A stretch of 64,000 bases of DNA, from positions 8,509,988-8,573,987 of the forward strand of contig OU696576.1 of NCBI GenBank assembly GCA_916048095.2. The letters run 5' to 3'. The first letter of the stretch is position 1; each line of letters opens with the position of its first letter. This DNA comes from Sacculina carcini (taxonomy: Eukaryota; Arthropoda; Thecostraca; Sacculinidae). The translations under genes and the position numbers were made by a program. The notes under the pieces were generated by a model. It was not told where the DNA came from. It saw nothing but the letters and a program-made list of their open reading frames with translations, and did no database searches. Positions 1-10,771 of the stretch are shown here, piece by piece.

Positions 1-266
1 TTGTGTGTATATTTGTGTGTGTATGTGTATTTATTTGCATGTACTTATGTGTGTCGATGTATGTCTGTATATATGCTTGTATGTCTGTCTGTGTGCGTCT
101 GTTTGTTTCCTTATATGTCTGCGTATAAGTCCGTATGTGTGTATGTGTATTTATATGTACACATGTGTGTCTGTATGTCTTTGTTTGTACGCCTGTGTAT
201 GTGTGTGTGTGTGTCCCTGTATATCTGTATGTCTGTTTGTATGTACATCCTGATGCGGCCGAGTAG
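1..266 (+). other. Intron 3' part of NADSYN1, TG/TA-rich
   Basis: TG-, TATG- and TCTG-rich sequence ending in an AG just before the first recognisable NADSYN1 exon. The long reading frames across it (repeats of Cys/Val) are translations of a dinucleotide repeat, not genes. Confidence 0.7.
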
Positions 267-1279
267 ATGCAGCACTTCAGCGCCGAGGAGGAAATATCGC
301 TGGCGCCCGCCTGCTGGTTGTGGGACTATTTGCGACGCAGCGGTCAGGGCGGCTTGTTTCTGGCGCTGAGCGGCGGCGTTGACTCGGCGGCCAGCGCGTG
401 TATGGTGGCCTCCATGTGTCGCCTCGTCGTCGACGCCGTGCAAGACGGAGGTGCTCCAGTGTGTCTCCGTTTCTCTCTGTGTTTCTCTCTCTCTCTCTTT
501 CTCTGTGTTTCTCTCTGTTTCTGTGTCTGTGTGTGTCTTTCTTTTTCTGTGATTCTCTCTTTTTCTGTGTTTCTCTCTCTTTTTCTCTGTGTGTTTCTCT
601 CTTTTTCTGTGTGTGTCTCTCTCTTTCTATCTTTCTCTCATTCTGTCTGTGTGTGTGCGTGTGAGTGCGTCTGTGTATCAGTGTATCCTTGTGTCGGTGT
701 ATCAGTATGCTTGTGTGTGTGTGTGTATATCTGCGCATATATATGTGTGTGAGTGTCAGTGTGTACCAGTGTATCAGTGTATCAGTATGTGTGTACCTGT
801 GTGTGTGTGTCCACATTCAGACGAGGCCGTACTGCAGAGTGTTCGCCGGATGGTGGGCGACGTCGAGTTTGTGCCGACCGACGGCCGGCACTTGTGTCGT
901 GAACTGTTCACCACGTGCTACATGGCCTCGGAGAACTCCTCCGAGGAGACAGAACAACGCGCCAAACAGCTGGCTCATGAGATCGGCAGGTGTAGATTTT
1001 ACCACGCGTGTGTGTCTGCTTGTGTGCTTGTGTGTGTGTGTGTCTGCTTGTGCGTGTGTGTGTGTGCTTGTGTGTGTGTGTGTGCTTGTGTGTGCGTGTG
1101 CGTGTGTGTGGGTGTCTGTGTGTGTGTTTGTGCTTGCGTCAGTGTGTGTATGTTGGAATGATTTAGTCTATTATACTGAAAGGCCTCAATGTTGACTTTT
1201 ACGGGTCTACAATATATCCGAATTGCTTTACCTTACTTTACTTACGGATATCCTAATGTCGTGTTTATGTGTATATGTG

Positions 1280-1318
<39 letters not shown>

Positions 1319-1548
1319 GTGTGACAGTTACCACATGACCGTGGCGATCGACATGGCTGTATCTGCCATGCTGAGCATCTTCAAGACGGTCACCAGTGTG
1401 CGGCCAAGGTTCCGGCGCGACGGAGGATCTCCCCGCGAGAACCTGGCGCTGCAGAACGTGCAGGCGAGCCAGATTCAGATTCTCATCACATCCTCCCTCA
1501 TTAGCTGTGTCTCAATTCTGTGCCTCATCCTCTCATCCTTCTCTTAGC

Positions 1549-1593
<45 letters not shown>

Positions 1594-4500
1594 TCTGTGT
1601 TCGGTTTATCGTCCGACATTAAATGGTTTGTTCACTGGCCATCTGATTTCGGTGTGTATGTCTGTGCGTGTGCTTTTGTGTGTGTTTGTGTGTTCTCACC
1701 TAGTTGTTCTTCACAGGTTAATGAGTTAAACACTCGTATGTCTTGTGTCTTCCATTTATTCTAGCGTATTTCTTGAACATAAGTGTATTCTTTCTGGGCG
1801 ACATTTTCTTATGGATATTCTATGAGGGAAATTGTATTTTTGGCTATATCTTTGTGTATGTGTGTGTGTGTGTGTGTGTGTGTAGGCGCGTGTGCGCATG
1901 GTGGTGTCGTACCTGTTGGCCCAGCTGATGTTGTGGGTGCGCGGTCGACCGGGCGGCCTGCTGGTGCTGGCCTCGGCAAATGTGGACGAATCGCTGCGCG
2001 GCTACCTCACCAAGTACGACTGCAGCAGCGCCGATATCAACCCGATCGGCGGCGTGTCCAAGACCGATCTCAAGGTGTGGACTTTTTGTGCTCCCTCAAT
2101 TAATATTATTATTATTAATGACAGGCAAATCCAGTAGCATGGGGGAAGAGTGCAAGCACTATCAACACCCTAAGGTGGCCCCATGTGTACCGGAAGCGCC
2201 CAAAAGCTTCAGAGAGAAAGAGAATTCGAAGAAAAAATTCTAGAAAGAGAGTTGGAAATCAAAATGATAAATAAATAACAATAAATAATAAACCATCATC
2301 CGATAACACTCCATAATGTCACTCCGCCCACGTTCCTCAATAAATAATAACAATCAACAATAAATATGTGATTCAATAAATGACAACCATCAATAAATAG
2401 GGATAAATATTAATAAACAAGTAATAAATAACAATCAAGAACAATACATATGAATACAAATATGAACAATATATAGAAATATATCCCTCAATTATCTACT
2501 TACTCGTATTTATTTATTTAACGACACAGTATATTTCATCATGCACAATTTATTAATAACTCATTTTATTAGCCTTTTATTTAATATTTACATCACTGGA
2601 TTTTTGAGCTTAACAATTAAAGTTCTATGGAAAAGCAATATTATTCGATATGTACGCGTGCTGTTGTATGTTTGTGTGCGTGTTTGGGTGTAGCGTTTTT
2701 TGCGCTACATGCGCGACAAGTTCGCTTTTGTCTCGCTGGACGCGATTTTGTCTGCTCCTCCTACAGCAGAGCTGGAGCCGCTTGATCGGTCCACAGGCCA
2801 GCTGATACAGACCGACGAGCAGGATATGGGTGAGAGCGCGCGAACACTGTAATTTCTTCATCCATCAAATTCGCAATCATTGGCAATAATTGTCCGCTAG
2901 AGTATGTTTGTCCATGGTTTCTATGGAATTTGGTTTTGTACAAAAGTATATGTTTTGTTTGTTTTTAGTTTCTTAATTACTTACCGTATTTGCCGGTGTA
3001 TACGTTAGTCGACTCGTTGTATAAGTCGACCCCCTAAAATTCGACGGAAATTTACGATTTTATGGTTTATCCTTTGTATAAGTCGAGCTCAATTGTTTCA
3101 TTATACTAAACTTTTATATCAACAACTATATTATAATGCGACGAACGCTTTATAATGATTCAGTTTCTCGCTTTTTTGATGAGCCTGACGGACGCACAGC
3201 CACGCACAATGAGATGCATGAGAAACGGCCTCGGTTACCATCACATTTGAAACGATGAATACGAAGTTTAATTTTATGACTCGGTGTATAAGTCGAGGTC
3301 GATTTTTTCCCGTCGATTTTGATCGAAAAAGATCGACTTATTCACCGGCAAATACGGTAATCTTTTAATGTATTATGTTAAATCTTCCTGTTGATTTGTC
3401 TTTTAGAATGAAGTATCATGTTCATCTCATGTGTGTGTGTCTGTTTGTGTCTGTTTGTGTGTGTCTGTCTGTCTGTCTGTTTGTGTGTGTCTGTCTGTCT
3501 GTCTGTTTGTGTGTGTCTGTCTGTCTGTTTGTGTGTGTCTGTCTGTGTCTGTTTGTGTGTGTCTGTCTGTGTCTGTCTGTCTGTTTGTGTGTGTCTGTTT
3601 GTGTGTGTGCTTGTGTGTGTGTGTGTTTGTCTGTGTGTGTGTGTGTGTGCGTGTCTGTTTGTGTTTGTGTTTGTTTGTGTGTTTGTGTGTGTGTCTGTCT
3701 GTGTCTGTTTGTGTGTGTGTGTCTGTCTGTGTGTGTGTGTGTGTCTGTTTGTGTATGTTTGTGTCTGTTTGTGTCTGCTTGTGTGTGTGTGTGAGCGCTT
3801 TTGAGACCCTTGGGTGAAAAGCGCGATATAAATGTCTTAATGTAATGTAATATGTGTGTGTGCGTGTCAGGCATGTCATACGCTGAGCTGTCGATATTTG
3901 GTCGTTTGAGGAAGGAGGAATGTCGCGGACCTTACTCAATGTTTTGTCGTCTGCTGAACACGTGGCGTGACTGTTGCACACCTCAGGAGGTGAGCTCAAG
4001 TCCATGCAAACTGCCCCGCCCACCATTGCTGTTGGATTATTGTCAGCGTTTATGATTAATTACAGGCAAATCCAGTAGCATGGGATGAGTGCAAGTGCAC
4101 TATATTACCACCCTGCGGTACCAGCCCCATGTACCACAAGCGACCAAAAGATGTCGATATAAACAGAGTTGGAAAACTGATGTATTTCACTCAGGAAGAT
4201 TCAAGCTAATGACGAAACAAAGCGAATGAATAAAATGGAATTATAAACTCAAAAGGCTCAATAAAAGTGTATATATCAATACAATAATCAATAACAAAAA
4301 TCAGTAATTGACGTTTAATTAGAGGTTTCGTTCTATTCGAGGTGATATTCGAATATTGTTAACTTTAATATATAGGTTTTACGGTAAATATATATGTATA
4401 TATTCGTATAATTATGTCATTCATGTCATTCATGTCTGGCATGGTTGATTTGCAAGTACTTATTGGCTGGTCTTGTTTGTGCAAGTATATACAGCCACGC

Positions 4501-6625
4501 TCCGTTTAGCTTGAGGCAAACACCTTTCAATGCATGTATGTATATTTGTGTGTGTGTGTGTGTGTTAGTGTGTGTGTGTGTGTGCGTGTGTGTGTGTGTA
4601 CTGTTCTGGTTTATGTATCTGTCGCTTGCAGCCTGACTAGGGAGTGTTTACATTTGTGGCCGTGTTGTTGTGGTGTGTTGTGTTGTGTTGGCTGTTTCCG
4701 TTGGCTGGGCTGGGGCTGTGTTTTGTATTGTGCAAATCCGATCAAATTTTGTGACTTTCTGTCAGCGTTGTGTAGGTTACGAAAACAAGAACATGCACAC
4801 ACACACACACACGTACACACACATACGCACAGAATCTTGCAAAATATTTACGCTCGTCCAAATGCATTAGAACTTACATTCAACTCGATTTAGCTCGGTG
4901 TGTGCATGTTTGTGTATATATGTGTTTGTCTATGCTTGCTTGTGTCTTTGTGTATGTCCGTTTGTGTGTGTGTGTGTGTGTGTGTATGTTTCCGTGTGTT
5001 TTATACATGTGCGTGTATATTTACGTATGTATGTATATGTTCACGTATGTGTGTAAATGTTTATGTATGTAGGCGACACAGGTTAAGCACTTTCATCGCT
5101 GTTATCAGGTGGCGGATAAAGTAAAGCACTTTTATCGCTGCTACGCCGTTAATCGACACAAAATGACAGTGCTGACACCTAGCGTTCACGCCGAGAACTA
5201 CGGCGTCGACGACAATCGCTTCGACCTGCGACCGCTGCTGTACAACGCCTCGTGGAGCTGGCAGTTCAACAATATCAACGTTGCCGTGAGTAAAACGGGC
5301 TAAAGGCCTCAAGTGACAGCTGCTACACGGGAAGAAGTCGAAGCTTATGAACACACACAGGTGTGTCCCGTGCAGCTCGCTGCCACCGCAGAACCAACCC
5401 TCTCCACGCTATGACGCCACAAGGACGGAAGACGTATTAGAGAGGACCACCTCCCCATAATGCATGGCATAACAGATGACTGATATCTGGTACCATCATT
5501 TACTGCTGGGTGGACAGGGGCTGTTGGATTATAGAATTCCCCCAATAAAATTCTCCTCCGCCAGGTTTCGAACCACGGACTTCTCTCTTGTGAGGCGGGT
5601 GTGCTAACCACAACACCACGGGGTCCGGCATAAGGAGTAGTTTAGCGAGGGGTATAAATTGAGGAACGGCAAAAAGTTAGATGACGAAAATTTTGTTCAT
5701 GTACATATGAGTGTGTGTGTGTGTGTGTGTGCAGCTGAAACGGTTGGACGCACAGCGGGACAGCCAGACGGACGCCGAGGGTAGACCGCTGAACAATTTC
5801 TCTCGGCCACAGCAGCAGCGCCCTCTAGCGGAGCAGTCAGCAAGTAGTAGCAGCAGTGAACCAATGACTCGACCACGAGTCAGCCCCGTCGCCGCCACAG
5901 AACAACGAAATCGAGACTCAGGTGACAGTATTATTAATGCCAAACATCGATATAAGGCGCTAGTTGGGGCCCAAAAAAGTCGACCGCGTTGTCTCTAATA
6001 GCGCTTTTCATTATATTTTTTACCCTCTTGATATGCGATTATACAGTATTTGGCTCCAATAACCTTTCGCGCTTCATCGATGCGTCTGATACCAATGTTT
6101 GATTGTATTATAGTGTTTCTAGTGTTATCAACGTCAATTTACAGAGTTAAGTGTGAACGGAGCGTGAACGCTGTAAACTGTACTGATGCGTGGGGATTAC
6201 ATGACTGTAATCCCCACGCATCTTGATTATCAACACACAGACACACACAGAGAGAGAGGGAGAGAAGAGCAGGGAAATTTTTAGAGGTTTGACTATTTCC
6301 ATTGCTGGTATATTTTCTGTTCGTTGTTTCTGTCTGTTAGACAGACTAACTTGGTTGTGTACATATATATATATGTGTGTGTATGTTGAGAGTAGTTGGC
6401 GATGTGGCGAGACAGCAACGCGGTGCTCCAGTTGGCTCACAATCTCTTCATCACTCGACCAGCACTCCCTCGCTGGCAGCGGCCGAACCGCACTCGCTCA
6501 ACGTTCCGCTGACGTCGGCCAGCTCTCAGAACAGCACGGCGGCGGCGGCGGCGGCTTCGACAACACGCCAGTGGCGCCTGGCCGACTCGGCGCGCTGGCT
6601 CGGCGGTCGCGGCAGACTGGTGTAG
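267..6625 (+). CDS. NADSYN1: Glutamine-dependent NAD+ synthetase, C-terminal synthetase part (5' end outside window)
   Basis: Converts nicotinic acid adenine dinucleotide to NAD+ with ATP and glutamine-derived ammonia in the cytosol. Exons read by phase and conservation: 267(or 273)-450, 821-989, 1328-1463, 1886-2074, 2694-2829, 3871-3989, 5073(or 5109)-5285, 5735-5921, about 6393-6625. The first visible exon carries the PP-loop ATP pyrophosphatase motif SGGVDS; later exons carry [14 protein letters not shown]-type, [22 protein letters not shown] and [14 protein letters not shown]-type blocks typical of eukaryotic NAD synthetases. The N-terminal nitrilase (glutaminase) half must lie upstream of base 1. 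The intron after 1463 starts with GC. The last two exons give a Q/S/A-rich tail that is not conserved in the family; if the donor at 5922 is unused, translation instead stops at 5998. The family call is very secure; the last exon border is tentative. Confidence 0.93.
2101..2470 (-). repeat. Dispersed repeat family B, long copy, in NADSYN1 intron
   Basis: Shares the core ACAGGCAAATCCAGTAGCATG...GTGCAAGCACTAT...CCCCATGT with five other places in the window. The + strand begins with a TAT/TTA microsatellite, so on the minus strand the element would end in an (ATT)n-like tail, as 3' ends of LINEs or SINEs do. This copy extends about 250 bp further into AATAA-rich sequence that is again nearly identical at 58.8-59.0 kb. 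Confidence 0.7.
2981..3360. mobile_element. Short non-autonomous DNA transposon (MITE) with terminal inverted repeats, in NADSYN1 intron
   Basis: The left end TTACCGTATTTGCCGGTG and the right end CACCGGCAAATACGGTAA are exact inverted repeats over 18 bases. Just inside both ends the sequence again mirrors (TATAAGTCGA / TCGACTTATTC). The 380-bp body has no coding capacity. Superfamily is not assigned; no clear target duplication beyond 2-3 bases can be read. Confidence 0.85.
3431..3800 (+). repeat. TG/TCTG microsatellite block in NADSYN1 intron
   Basis: About 370 bp made of (TG)n interrupted by TCTG and TTTG units. It lies in the intron that ends at the acceptor before 3871. Apparent reading frames on both strands are repeat artefacts. 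Confidence 0.85.
4053..4175 (-). repeat. Dispersed repeat family B, short copy, in NADSYN1 intron
   Basis: Carries the family core ACAGGCAAATCCAGTAGCATG, GTGCAAG, CACTAT and CCCCATGTACC in the same order and orientation as the copy at 2.1 kb, then diverges. Confidence 0.65.
5300..5628 (-). mobile_element. tRNA-Val-derived SINE (family A), full-length copy in NADSYN1 intron
   Basis: Reads on the minus strand: a tRNA-like head with A and B boxes (box B like GGTTCGAAACC) and an anticodon-loop position matching CAC (Val), then a conserved body with GGTACCAGATATCAGTCAT, TTGTGGCGTCATAGCGTGG and GGACACACCTGTGTGT, and a tail ending near CTTGAGGCCTTTA. Inserted 15 nt after the exon ending at 5285, inside the intron. 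Confidence 0.85.
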
Positions 6626-7478
6626 TGACGGACAACTCAGCTCTCTGGATTCTACTCACGCCAGCGGTGTACTTGATGCGCCGACAATGTCTCCGGGAAT
6701 GAACGCGAGTGGTTGAGGAGAACACAGAACTGGAATAGCCAGAAGTTTAGATGATTGAATTCCTCTAGATCAGGCATCCGTAACCCTTTTTTCTCTCAGA
6801 TTTCACACTTCTCTGATGAGCCAACTATTCATTTTCCACAACAACGCTGAGAAATTCAATAGGGTCCGTGGTACTACCCAGCTAAATGTCACTAAATGAC
6901 CAGAAATGAAAATAAACGATTTCAAATTGATAAAAAAACACACACACGCACATAGTTGTCCTTCTCTCCTGTCCGACCTTTAATTCCTCGCTTGACAGTC
7001 CTTGCATTCTCATTTTCCTGTGGCAAATTTCCCGCAGGTTACCGACCATTGCTCTGAACAATTACGCTGGGAGAATTGGTCTTGATGGGCCTGGTTGTTG
7101 TTCAACTTGTTATCATATCATTGACTGCGTATTGCCATCTTGATTTTTGTTATTATTCTTGAATTTGGATCGTTGATGATTGATGATTGGATTGTTAAAG
7201 CTGCCGACTGATTGTTTCGAGTTTATGATTGCTGCATCATTGTTCTAGTGATGAAAACTGTTCTTATCAATAATACATATAATTCAGACGCACAGACAAA
7301 CAGCGAATAAATCAACTTTGAAACGAAACACAATTAGCATATCACATTATTGGCCACAGCCTCTTCGTGGATTCCCGCTTGACATTTTCCACTGGCATAC
7401 AAACACAGCAGACGGATACCTCGTGTTTCTGTGTAGCTTGAGAAATCAGTGCATTAGCACGTGTAACACGACGAGATA
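6626..7478. other. Intergenic, 3' of NADSYN1
   Basis: Apart from the family C repeat this stretch is AT-rich single-copy-looking sequence. AATAAAC occurs at about 6910 and could serve as the NADSYN1 poly(A) signal, but this is not decisive. No further coding signal seen. Confidence 0.5.
6764..6955 (+). repeat. Dispersed repeat family C, copy 1
   Basis: Shares an ordered set of words with 50.79-50.98 kb: TAACC(T)TTTT-CTCTCTGATT, ACAACAACGC, GAGAAATTCAATA, GTCACTAAATGAC and AAAAAACACACACAC at the end. A third, reverse copy of its first 100 bp is at 26.2-26.3 kb. Origin unknown; possibly a non-autonomous transposon. Confidence 0.6.
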
Positions 7479-7484
7479 TTTATT

Positions 7485-7825
7485 CTATTGAGTATTCTCT
7501 GAGTCGGGCGGCTCGATCGGCGGAGAACTACAACATGCGCTCTCTTTTTTACCGGTCGCATGTTGCAACTGGTGATAAGTGCACATTGCCGACTGGGCGA
7601 TATCGGAGGCCAGTTGTTGAGAAGCGGTGGCCGTCTCACATGCAGGGGCGTTTATCACGTGAGGTGTCGGTGCCGCCACAAGAAGCGGCGAATGAAACGA
7701 GCGGCCCAGCCGTCGTCGTCCGCCAGGCGCTTCTTGTGGTGGCGCCACCACTGGCAGCGCGCTCAGTGGTGGCGGCTGGCCCACGCGGTTCAACCGCCGC
7801 CATCTCACGTCCGCCGGCGAAAATA

Positions 7826-7863
<38 letters not shown>

Positions 7864-8953
7864 CCGACATTGGAGGAACGCAGACGGAGCTGATGTGTAT
7901 TGGCATATAGAATAAGAACGGAAAATTTGCTATGAAGGAGTGATTGTTCGGCATGGAAAGTGAATGGAAGAGTCAAGAGTGAATGGAAATAAACTGTCCA
8001 TGCTCCATGATCGGGATCAATTTAATATATGTATTATCCACACATAATAAATACCCCATGGATTATTATGAGGCAAACCGTGATTGGGCATCGATTTCGT
8101 TGACTAAATACCTATCGAAATGCAGGCACATGAAATCCCCCGTATGATAATCACACAGAAGAACGTACGTCAGAAATCAAGCTTTGACCATAAACGGTGT
8201 GAAGCTGTGGAATGAATTTATGAAGAATAAAGAAATAGTTCTGAGTGACATGACGTCTATGAAAAAATTCACAACATGCCTATTCAACACCATTCTCTTA
8301 AAATATATGTAAATAACAAAGCCCAATGTTGACTCAATTGCCTGGTGGAGATTGCCGATCTTTTTATGATCTCATTATGAAACTGAGTTCTTGCTGAACT
8401 GTAAATTTCAGGTACAGCAAGCAACGCGTCTATTACTTGCCACTGTACATTTCCAACTGAACTAAACTGTATAAATATGTATTTTCATTTTCTTTTATTT
8501 TATTTGTTCTTGTTTTTTCAAGGGATATCAGCCTTTATGGCTTCCCCCGACACATGCAAATATGTTGTTTGGTTTTATTATTATTACTGTGTCGTTTCGA
8601 AATACAAATACAAGAATAAAAATAATTTACGTTTTGCGGACGACGGTGAACATACCTTGACGATAATGAGCGACGGTGTTAACACGTGGAGTAAGATTCT
8701 GTGCATCACCACAGCGAGCCCACGTCGAGCCCTGGTGTGCAGGGGTGTGAGGAGAAGCTCTGTGCTGTGGTGGCGCCGGCACTGGTGACGTCGAATAAAG
8801 ACGCGCCACCATGCCGCGGCCACTGACACTGCACGACGCAGCGGTCATGACAGCAAGCGGAGTGGACGGTGCGTGAGCGTGACAGGTGGAACTTGTCATT
8901 GTTAGCCGACGATCGAGTTCGCCGTTGATAGAATCGATAATGTCCCGCTGTTT
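7485..8953 (-). CDS. Candidate last two exons of an unrecognised minus-strand gene
   Basis: Two minus-strand blocks fit each other: exon 8953-8656 is open from an acceptor, ends with one spare base at a strong donor (CAAG|GTATGT), and exon 7825-7485 begins after (TG)n-TAG with the matching phase and runs to a TAG stop. The upstream exon starts with a coiled-coil-like stretch KQRDIIDSINGELDRRLT followed by a Ser/Pro/Thr/Ala-rich region; the tail ends SSPPIEPPDSENTQ. AATAAA lies directly after the stop (7484-7479). The family is not recognised and upstream exons were not found. Composition is GC-richer than the surroundings. It could still be non-coding; the matching phase and splice signals are the main support. 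Confidence 0.4.
8160..8630 (+). mobile_element. LINE 3' fragment (end of reverse transcriptase ORF plus 3' UTR)
   Basis: Bases 8160-8312 read RTYVRNQALTINGVKLWNEF, then about 30 residues with SMKKFTTCLF before TAA. This matches the usual C-terminal end of CR1/L2/Jockey-like ORF2 proteins (R-x-S-..-G-x-KLWN-x-L..S-x-FK..L..hLL). The following 300 bp end in an A/T-rich tail. 5'-truncated. It overlaps the intron of the candidate minus-strand gene at 7.8-8.7 kb. Confidence 0.6.
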
Positions 8954-8971
8954 CTGCAGAATTTCGCATAA

Positions 8972-9095
8972 TCATTATTATTATTAATTACAGGCAAGTC
9001 TAGTAGCATGGGAAGAGTGCAAGCACTATTACCACCCTTTGCTGCCGTGTGCCCAAAAGATGTTGTAGAGTTCGAAAAAAACGAACAGCAATAAA
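8972..9095 (-). repeat. Dispersed repeat family B, short copy
   Basis: Carries ATTAATTACAGGCAAGTC, AGTAGCATGGGAAGAGTGC and CACTATTACCACCC in the same order and orientation as the other family B copies. Confidence 0.65.
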
Positions 9096-9752
9096 TAATA
9101 TAGTTTGTTAGTTTAGTTTTTGTTGTCATACCGTTTCCATATTATCTAGTTGTAGTGTGTACGTGATCTATTAAGCAGTCAGCTACACAAGCAGGGCTTG
9201 TCGCCGCTCCTAAAATCTGTATTGATAAAGATAATGTCTCCATATGTCCCCAGTATTCATCTCATGTCCCACATGTGTTCATGCCTGTGCAAATAAACCC
9301 ACAACTTAATTTTACGTGATTTTCGATGTTGTTTTTTGTAATTTCAAAAAGTTTTTGACCTTCTGTCTGTCTCTGTTGATGGTCAAGGTGCATGGGGATT
9401 CTAGTCATGCTACTATAGCACTGGCGCTGCTCCCGTTCCACCTTGCTTATTGGTTTTAACAATAATAATACTCAATTAAACAGTACACTGCACGATTGAC
9501 ATACGTCATTCTAGAAGCCTACACTCATTGTAATCACAGGGCGTTGCAGCAGCGTCGCCATGAAATATACGTGTGTGTGTGTGTGTTTCTGGAGAAGACA
9601 GTCATATGTGTGTGTGTGTGTGTGCAATGTGCATTGACCACGCTGACAATTTCCAGACAATTCGCTCATAGTTTTATCATCAACCGCGGCCAACTGATAC
9701 AAACAAACGATAAATATTTACACCGACCTATCAAGCGGTCAACACACACGAG

Positions 9753-9841
<89 letters not shown>

Positions 9842-10188
9842 ACGTGTCAATGGCACACATGGAGAGCACACGTGTGTGGACTACATAGATGTTGGAAGGT
9901 TGGTGAAGACGAATGCTGCCAATGTAGCGAATCCACCCGCGCTACGAAAACACCATGATCGCTGATAAACATCACAGGGGTCAAGCACAGATAGAGAGCA
10001 CTGGGAGCACAGTTGCGCTTGCCGTGAAGAGGCCGAGAGCCCGAGGACTCAATGACTCCGTGGGCCGGGAACGGGCACAAGATGACCGGGGTGATGAACA
10101 GCAAATCGCCACCGCCGAGTCAGATCACAGAATTCGGGGAGCATCTTCTTAACAGAGGGAAGATATAGCGAGCTGATACCTAGGACAT
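9096..10188. other. Intergenic block with a long microsatellite and a GC-rich unassigned patch
   Basis: 9365-9460 matches 49.95-50.03 kb (repeat family D). 9757-9840 is a pure (TG)n tract of about 42 units. 9841-10150 is GC-richer and open for 85 codons on the minus strand, but the frames disagree with each other, no splice pair fits, and no family is recognised. Confidence 0.5.
9748..9840 (+). repeat. (TG)n microsatellite, about 42-45 units
   Basis: The longest perfect dinucleotide run in the first 10 kb. Reading frames across it are artefacts. Confidence 0.95.
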
Positions 10189-10452
10189 TAAAGGTTAAAG
10201 GTCTACGTGACAGCTACTACATGGGAAGAAGCTTATGAACACACAGGTGTGTCCCGTGCAGCTCGCTGCCACCGCAGAACCAACCCTCTCCACACTATGG
10301 CGCCACAAGGACGAAAGACGTATTAGAGAGGGCCACCTCCCCAAAATGTATGGTACAACACATGACTGATATCTGGTACCATCATTTACTGCTGGGTGGA
10401 CTGGGCTGTGGGATTATAGAATTCGTCCAATGAAATTCTGCTCCGCCGGGTT
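10189..10452 (-). mobile_element. SINE family A, copy lacking the tRNA head, upstream of vitellogenin 1
   Basis: Minus-strand body of the tRNA-Val SINE from the TTTAACCTTTA tail to CCGGCGGAGCAGAATTTC. The tRNA-like head with both Pol III boxes is missing. Its near edge is about 215 bp upstream of the vitellogenin 1 TATA box. Confidence 0.8.
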
Positions 10453-10668
10453 GCTGCCGAAATACCAGCGTGACATGAAGCCTGCACGCACTCACCACTG
10501 GACCCACTGGACTGATGTGCAGATGCAGCAGTACATACACACACACACACACACACACACATACAAGCAAGCAAACACGAGCGAACGGGCCAAGAGCCTA
10601 CAGAGCGCGAAAGAGCATGGAGTCAAAGAACTGCATACACACACACATACACACGAGATGATGCAGGG

Positions 10669-10675
10669 TATAAAA
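10669..10675 (+). promoter_or_regulatory. TATA box of vitellogenin 1
   Basis: TATAAAA in the context GGGTATAAAAGCAG, 97 bp before the ATG at 10772. CTGCAGTCG about 30 bp downstream is a plausible initiator. Confidence 0.75.
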
Positions 10676-10771
10676 GCAGTCCACGTTGAAAAAGTCGTGT
10701 TTGTGCCATCCTGCAGTCGTTGTGTCCACACGCGCACGAGCCTTGTCTCTAGGGATCGGCAGCAGTAGATC

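Noticed and set aside
1-1161. Long open frames full of Cys/Val, Thr/His or Ser/Leu repeats (also at 3.4, 7.8, 9.75, 22.5, 35.8, 53.8 and 54.7 kb)
   Set aside because: They are translations of (TG)n/(CA)n and TCTG microsatellites; several frames and both strands are open at once.
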